Assembly (NCBI GenBank): GCA_937996625.1
Contig: CALKVA010000016.1
Span: forward strand, 54,618-118,617
DNA length: 64,000 bases
Direction: 5' to 3'
DNA from: UBA5951 sp009936885
GTDB lineage: Bacteria > Pseudomonadota > Alphaproteobacteria > Puniceispirillales > Puniceispirillaceae
Shown here: positions 61,755 to 64,000 of the stretch, in pieces
Layout of the letters: each line of letters opens with the position of its first letter
How positions within the stretch are numbered: position 1 is the first letter of the stretch
Made by a program: the position numbers and the translations under genes
Notes under the pieces: model-generated
Databases searched by the model: none
Told to the model about the DNA's origin: nothing
Seen by the model: the letters and a program-made list of their open reading frames with translations, nothing else

Positions 61755-62723
61755 TTGGGAATTAATATCGCCATCATCGGATGCGGCATATGGGGCAGAA
61801 ACATTGCCCGAAATGCGTCTGAGTTAGGTGTTTTAGCTGGCGTTTGTGACACTAATCAACACCATGCCGAAGCGTTCTCAAAAGAATTTTCATGTCCAAT
61901 ATCCTCATTAGAGCAAATTCTTCAAGCTGATTATATTTCTGGCGCGCTTGTTGTGACCAATGCCAGTTCTCACGAAAAAATCGCATGTGCAGTATTAGAA
62001 GCAGGCAAGCACGTATATATCGAAAAACCGTTAGCTCTGACCATGGAATCTGCATTACATATTAAACAAGCCGCCATAAAGGCAAACAAGCAAGTAATGG
62101 TAGGGCATTTGCTACAATATCACCCAGCCTATATTGAACTAAAGCAACAGGTAAATAACGGGATTATTGGCGACATCCAGCATATTCAAGCAAACCGTCT
62201 TGCAATGGGTCGCATCCGCAAATCTGAATCTGCAATCTATGATTTATGCCCGCATGATTTATCTCTCATCCTTGGTCTTGTGAAGAATATGCCAGGTTCG
62301 ATTAATTGCGCTAGTGCCAGTCATGTAACTCATAATGGCGGCGATATTATAGTTACCAATTTTAAATTTCCAGGCGATATTACGGCTGTCATGCATACTA
62401 GCTGGTATTCACCTTATAAGGAGCATCGCTTGGTTGTGACCGGTACCAAGGGGTCTATTATGTTTGATGATACCAAGCCATCTGACCAAAAACTAACATT
62501 TTATCAGGATAAAATTCTTTATGAGGATGAAGCCATCAAGATCGAACGGGCTGAGCCAGCGTTTCTGCCTATACAGGAGGGCGAACCCTTACGAAACGAA
62601 GTAAGTGCCTTTATTGATGTTTGCAAAACTAATTCGCCTGCAATAACTGACATGGAAGAAGCTCTAAAAATACAGGAAATACTGACAGAAATGAGTCAGC
62701 AAACACAACAGGACACATCATGA
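61755..62723 (+). CDS. Gfo/Idh/MocA-type dehydrogenase, WbpB/WlbA-like
   Basis: 322 residues from TTG at 61755, with GAGG upstream. INIAIIGCGIWGRNIARNA binds NAD, and YIEKPLALTMESALHIK holds the EKP motif, with catalytic His in YDLCPHDLSLILGL. It most resembles the WbpB/WlbA oxidoreductases that oxidise UDP-GlcNAc uronate at C3, leaving a ketone for an aminotransferase. The next gene is such an aminotransferase and overlaps it by four bases. Other sugar dehydrogenases of the family are possible. Confidence 0.75.
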   Translation: MGINIAIIGCGIWGRNIARNASELGVLAGVCDTNQHHAEAFSKEFSCPISSLEQILQADYISGALVVTNASSHEKIACAVLEAGKHVYIEKPLALTMESALHIKQAAIKANKQVMVGHLLQYHPAYIELKQQVNNGIIGDIQHIQANRLAMGRIRKSESAIYDLCPHDLSLILGLVKNMPGSINCASASHVTHNGGDIIVTNFKFPGDITAVMHTSWYSPYKEHRLVVTGTKGSIMFDDTKPSDQKLTFYQDKILYEDEAIKIERAEPAFLPIQEGEPLRNEVSAFIDVCKTNSPAITDMEEALKIQEILTEMSQQTQQDTS

Positions 62724-63862
62724 ATACTCCTTTTATTGACCTTGCATCCCAGCAAAACAGGATTCGAACAGAAATAGAACAAAATATTGAAACTGTTCTT
62801 AATCACGGGCAATATATTATGGGCCCAGAAGTTGCGGAGCTTGAAGATGTTTTGAGTAAATATGTTGGCACGCAACATGTTGTAACCTGCGGTTCTGGAA
62901 CAGATGCATTGCTATTGGCGCTTATGGGGTTGAAACTAAAACCAGGACAAGGCGTTATTGTTCCAAGCTTTACCTTTACTGCCAGTGCCGAAGTAATGCC
63001 TCTTCTGGGCGCTATTCCCGTATTTGCTGAAATAGATGAAGAAATCTATACCTTAAATCCTTCTAGGCTGCCAGACGCTCTTCAAAGCGCTAAAGATTCG
63101 CATATTGAAGTTGTTGGAATTATGGCTGTTGGCCTATTTGGTCAGCCTGCTCAAATGGATGAAATTAATGCCTTTGCAAAAACAAATGGGCTCTGGGTTT
63201 TAGATGATGCAGCTCAGAGTTTTGGAACAGAATATCGTGGACGAAAAACAGGCACTCTTGCAAATGTCACATGCACCAGTTTTTTTCCTGCCAAACCACT
63301 TGGTTGCTACGGGGATGGCGGCGCATTATTTACAGATAATGATGAAATAGCTCAGATTGCCAGATCGGCTCGTATACATGGGCAAGGGGTACATAAATAT
63401 CAGTGTGACCGCCTAGGTATGACCGCTAGGTTAGATACTATTCAGGCAGCGATTTTACTAGCAAAACTTGATATCTTTGAGGACGAACTCAAGCAAAGGG
63501 AGTCTATCGCGAATTATTATCACGAGCTTCTTAGTGACTGGGTTCAAACGCCTGTTTGTCATTTAGACATAACAAGTAGCTGGGCTATTTATACCTTAAA
63601 TTTACCTAAATCAGTTGATAGGAATCAGATGCAGGAAATCCTTGGCAAAAATGGAATTCCGACTGCCATTTACTATCCAATTCCAATGCATTTACAAAAA
63701 CCTTATGAGCATTTCCCAAGGGCTAAATTCGGATTGGAGGTAAGCGAGAGTCTGGCACAAACAGTATTGTCCATTCCAATGCATCCCTATCTTAAGAAGG
63801 AAGACCAACAAACAATTAGTAACGCTATTATTGACACTATAAAAACCAGTGGCAGTAACTAG
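62720..63862 (+). CDS. DegT/DnrJ/EryC1/StrS sugar aminotransferase, WbpE/WlbC-like
   Basis: 380 residues. MNTPFIDLASQQNRI opens it, CGSGTDALLLALMGLKL binds the PLP phosphate, LDDAAQSFG contains the PLP aspartate, and the PLP lysine lies in FFPAKPLGCYGDGGA. It would place an amino group on C3 of a UDP-keto sugar, as WbpE does downstream of WbpB. The product would enter a surface glycan such as O-antigen. It overlaps the dehydrogenase by four bases, so they are coupled. The acetyltransferase expected next is not in the window. Confidence 0.82.
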   Translation: MNTPFIDLASQQNRIRTEIEQNIETVLNHGQYIMGPEVAELEDVLSKYVGTQHVVTCGSGTDALLLALMGLKLKPGQGVIVPSFTFTASAEVMPLLGAIPVFAEIDEEIYTLNPSRLPDALQSAKDSHIEVVGIMAVGLFGQPAQMDEINAFAKTNGLWVLDDAAQSFGTEYRGRKTGTLANVTCTSFFPAKPLGCYGDGGALFTDNDEIAQIARSARIHGQGVHKYQCDRLGMTARLDTIQAAILLAKLDIFEDELKQRESIANYYHELLSDWVQTPVCHLDITSSWAIYTLNLPKSVDRNQMQEILGKNGIPTAIYYPIPMHLQKPYEHFPRAKFGLEVSESLAQTVLSIPMHPYLKKEDQQTISNAIIDTIKTSGSN

Positions 63863-63924
63863 ATTTAAAGAGCCTAAATTTATCTTGAAAGTTTTCTCAG
63901 ACCGAGCTATAACGCTGATCAATT

Positions 63925-63999
63925 GCGGGTGTAGCTCAGGGGTAGAGCACAACCTTGCCAAGGTTGGGGTCGAGGGTTCGAATCCCTTCACCCGCTCCA
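63925..63999 (+). tRNA. tRNA-Gly (GCC)
   Basis: A complete 75-base cloverleaf including an encoded CCA. The acceptor GCGGGTG (63925-63931) pairs with CACCCGC (63989-63995), followed by the discriminator T and CCA. The D arm is AGCTCAGGGGTAGAGC-like, the anticodon stem CAACC/GGTTG surrounds TTGCCAA with anticodon GCC at 63957-63959, and the T arm is GAGGGTTCGAATCCCTT. It reads the GGC and GGU codons. The antisense frame is a known artefact. Confidence 0.97.
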
Positions 64000-64000
64000 A

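Noticed and set aside
63692..64000. Minus-strand frame beginning MERVKGFEPSTPTLARLCSTPE
   Set aside because: It is the antisense of tRNA-Gly(GCC). This peptide is a well-known spurious annotation wherever that tRNA occurs.

Overview
The window is chromosomal core DNA from an AT-rich alphaproteobacterium. This rests on gene order more than on any single protein. Typical alphaproteobacterial arrangements are: an F1-only ATP synthase operon (atpHAGDC, no Fo genes) downstream of priA; fsa, DUF484 and xerC in tandem; one TCA block sdhCDAB-zapE-mdh-sucCD-sucAB-lpdA; rplS-leuCDB-asd continuing from ffh-rpsP-rimM-trmD; and proBA-nadD-rsfS-rlmH-gpmI-ctpA-rppH. The AT-rich, tightly packed genome with many stop/start overlaps would fit a free-living, probably marine, Rhodospirillales- or SAR116-like lineage; that placement is inference. 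Lysine, leucine, proline, aromatic amino-acid and folate genes point to a prototroph.

Layout. 1-5073 (minus): HAD phosphatase, pteridine-reductase-like SDR, folB, a methyltransferase, chorismate mutase, hisC and a tyrA cut by the left edge. 5181-15910 (plus): a FAD oxidoreductase without a normal start codon, rplU-rpmA, obgE, proBA, nadD, rsfS (also without a normal start codon), rlmH, gpmI, ctpA, rppH. 15965-23222 (minus): atpCDGAH order by coordinate, then priA. 23334-25654 (plus): fsa, DUF484, xerC. 25712-39150 (minus): the TCA block. 39321-40115 (plus): pyridoxal kinase. 40133-56788 (minus): a long run of asd, leuBDC, rplS, trmD, rimM, rpsP, ffh, ftsY, mtaB, dapF, xthA, lolA, ftsK and a DapC-like aminotransferase. 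56887-58631 (plus): gmhB and a UbiH-like monooxygenase. 58637-61480 (minus): DUF971, Trm112, LON-domain protein, CnoX-type thioredoxin-TPR, ProXp-type tRNA editing protein. 61755-63862 (plus): a dehydrogenase/aminotransferase pair of the WbpB/WbpE kind (amino-sugar synthesis for surface glycans), then tRNA-Gly(GCC).

How they work together. The TCA block supplies every step from 2-oxoglutarate to oxaloacetate except fumarase and feeds the respiratory chain that drives the ATP synthase. The ribosome and SRP genes (rpsP, rplS, rimM, trmD, ffh, ftsY, obgE, rsfS, rlmH) are spread over two clusters. The dapC/dapF/ftsK/lolA neighbourhood joins DAP synthesis, chromosome segregation and outer-membrane lipoprotein traffic.

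I found no defence system, prophage, insertion sequence, CRISPR array or obvious novel system. The observations most worth checking are two genes whose best start codons are ATA and ATT, the close spacing of gpmI, ctpA and rppH with no M23 peptidase or polysaccharide deacetylase between them, oppositely charged low-complexity tails on ribosomal proteins L21 and S16, short tandem repeats at gene boundaries, and a nested perfect palindrome after rpmA.
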